A stretch of 8,978 nt of DNA from CAZQEZ01 sp964592475 (lineage in GTDB: Bacteria; Bacteroidota; Bacteroidia; Cytophagales; Cyclobacteriaceae): positions 1-8,978 of the forward strand of contig CAZQEZ010000158.1 in NCBI GenBank assembly GCA_964592475.1, given 5' to 3'. Positions within the stretch are counted from its first letter, which is position 1, and each line of letters opens with the position of its first letter. The notes under the pieces were generated by a model. That model was not told the DNA's origin. It saw nothing but the letters and a program-made list of their open reading frames with translations, and searched no databases. The translations under genes and the position numbers were made by a program. Shown one piece after another: positions 8,901-8,978 of the stretch.

Positions 8901-8978
8901 ACAAATTCAACAGTTAATAACCAGATAAGCCAAAGTGCCGACGATGCTGAAGAAAGTAGCAATGGTGCTATGGACCTC
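5928..8978 (+). CDS. Secreted S1 sulfatase / GH26-like glycosidase / CBM96-like fusion (3' truncated)
   Basis: The frame is open from ATG 5928 to the window end, 1017 codons with no stop. Residues 1-25 are a Sec signal peptide (FFLIVFLLSITGYSQ). Residues 28-520 are a type I sulfatase: metal ligands Asp39-Asp40, the formylglycine site Cys79 in CAPSRASMLSG with Arg83, GTGKIFH with Lys135 and His138, KPHTPL with His257, SDHG with Asp357-His358, and Lys370. This set and its spacing resemble iduronate-2-sulfatase. Residues 530-818 look like a clan GH-A, GH26-like barrel: proposed acid/base Glu648 in VRIGYEANGFW and nucleophile Glu740 in KPVMIGESTP, 92 residues apart, with VDWWAIDLF between. Residues 822-990 resemble CBM96/DNRLRE beta-sandwiches (NDAYVRDGSYSDNEYG, REAYLTYDLSGI, DDTSWDETMLNWNNKP). 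Residues 991-1017 are an Asn/Ser/Asp-rich linker, perhaps to a T9SS sorting domain outside the window. The enzyme probably desulfates and cuts one sulfated glycan outside the cell, feeding the nearby SusCD. Cys79 needs an anaerobic or oxygen-dependent formylglycine-generating enzyme encoded elsewhere. Sulfatase call very secure; GH family membership and substrate uncertain. Confidence 0.95.
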   Translation, partial: MKNNYRLFSPFFLIVFLLSITGYSQLSPDHPNIVVIMADDLNDAIASLGGHPQANTPNIDRLLNNGISFTNAHANAPICAPSRASMLSGIYPHNSGLYGYRQQQNSWKNNPTLKDSKTIMENFTANNYNVYGTGKIFHNGHEKNSVFTSFGQKADFGPYPWDEETYQGSKPKWMAHPDFPQEFIDEGWESTFGPLSNTPVYSNNKGVWQLNGNIFDYVSDNDRDKMPDEKNAEWAVNRLNQSHNKPFLLMVGMNKPHTPLYAPKEYFDLFPLEGIQITNRTANDRADCGQIFAGDNGKSGFERYKMLNDNGGDEMLKRWTQAYLACITFLDDQIGKVLDAVENSAYAGNTYIVFISDHGYHMGEKEYIFKNSLWRESSRIPMAILGPNINTAKVNHPVSLIDLYPTLNDLANISNQPNAGGNDVALDGYSLVPFLENPNTTEWEGPDAALISVNASKENVGTPNLQHYAVETEQYRYIRYSNLEEELYDHVSDSNEWNNEASNPSYSAVKYELKQFLPSSVETYTPRLNFNAKHEIADKVIHGAGQSNMIEFSSYASAMGNDIYPAIYMFYTTANSTAAAQEERIGVNLDLLANHPDGIMPQIGLSFTRKGTHYADDVLAGVYDDGLNRLAELLNDFGDPVFVRIGYEANGFWNNYEATSYIDVFRYITDIFRNESPNVATVWCTHPITSLSDMMTYYPGDDYVDWWAIDLFEIKFLNSANTQDFLDEAVNHSKPVMIGESTPTKVGTRNGIDSWNDWFVPYFNIIEDNPVIKTFCYINRNWKPTGLSDWLDCRVIMDTVVLNNYKNELSKPIYQHATVDQNFRITALKPTNDAYVRDGSYSDNEYGVSDANTLRVKNSQVSGYSREAYLTYDLSGIDNITASDLWLFGRNSDDVDIIAELYQVDDTSWDETMLNWNNKPSVSNVIGEILFDDGDDEWTYLDISDHLINGNLSTAGFALKNKIADENQIKIDSKEKDDGDIPFLVVFHTVNTNSTVNNQISQSADDAEESSNGAMDL
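7515..8381 (+). other. GH26-like catalytic domain within the modular enzyme
   Basis: Domain entry for residues about 530-818 of the protein starting at 5928. Visible landmarks are VIHGAGQS at the start, AIYMFYTT, PQIGLSFT, VFVRIGYEANGFWNNY with Glu648, NVATVWC, MMTYYPGDDYVDWWAIDLF, KPVMIGESTP with Glu740, and FCYINRNW followed by the helical end YKNELSKPIYQHA. The two glutamates sit at the ends of what would be strands 4 and 7 of a beta/alpha barrel, the clan GH-A arrangement. GH26 mannanases usually have His before the acid/base Glu, whereas here it is Tyr647, so this may be a GH26 relative rather than a true mannanase. Activity is inferred, not shown. Confidence 0.65.
8391..8897 (+). other. 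CBM96/DNRLRE-like beta-sandwich domain within the modular enzyme
   Basis: Domain entry for residues about 822-990 of the protein starting at 5928. The pattern 'DAYVRDGSYSDNEYG ... LRVKN ... REAYLTYDLSGI ... DDTSWDETMLNWNNKP ... YLDISDHL ... GFALKN ... IDSKE ... PFLVVF' is the typical layout of this family of roughly 160-170 residue domains found at the C-terminus of secreted polysaccharide lyases and hydrolases. Some characterised CBM96 members bind alginate-type polysaccharide. Here it probably anchors the two catalytic domains to the glycan. Ligand unknown. Confidence 0.75.

Overview
The window looks like part of a polysaccharide utilisation locus (PUL) of a Bacteroidota bacterium, most likely a free-living, probably marine or saline member (Cytophagia/Flavobacteriia type). 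The grounds are a SusC/SusD pair, AT-rich DNA, translation starts without clear Shine-Dalgarno sites, a sulfatase tied to glycan degradation, and a fragment of a type IX secretion (T9SS) sorting domain, which is a Bacteroidota hallmark. The habitat is inferred from the sulfated-glycan theme only. All genes are on the + strand.

Layout. (1) 1-3000: a SusC-type TonB-dependent transporter, cut at the left edge and lacking its signal peptide and roughly the first 20 residues of the N-terminal carboxypeptidase-regulatory-like domain. (2) 3022-4611: its SusD-type surface lipoprotein, complete. (3) 4622-4661: a strong hairpin terminator that closes the susCD unit. (4) 4699-5757: a 352-residue protein with a twin-arginine (Tat) signal, probably a TIM-barrel glycosidase-like protein of a family I do not recognise. 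(5) 5758-5901: an orphan C-terminal half of a T9SS sorting domain with no body attached, the footprint of a lost gene. (6) 5928-8978: a very large modular enzyme, open at the right edge after 1017 codons. It has a Sec signal peptide, a formylglycine (S1) sulfatase resembling iduronate-2-sulfatase, a GH26-like glycosidase domain, a CBM96/DNRLRE-like beta-sandwich, and a low-complexity linker that probably leads into a T9SS sorting domain outside the window.

How the parts may work together (inference): the modular enzyme is secreted, held on its glycan by the C-terminal module, removes sulfate and cuts the backbone in one polypeptide. SusD captures the released oligosaccharides and SusC imports them. 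The Tat protein would act in the periplasm or as an exported enzyme on the imported fragments. The most interesting items are the sulfatase/glycosidase/CBM fusion, the variant GH26-like catalytic module, the unknown Tat protein and the T9SS-domain scar between the last two genes. The substrate cannot be named from sequence alone; a sulfated hemicellulose-like or uronate-containing algal or animal glycan would fit.
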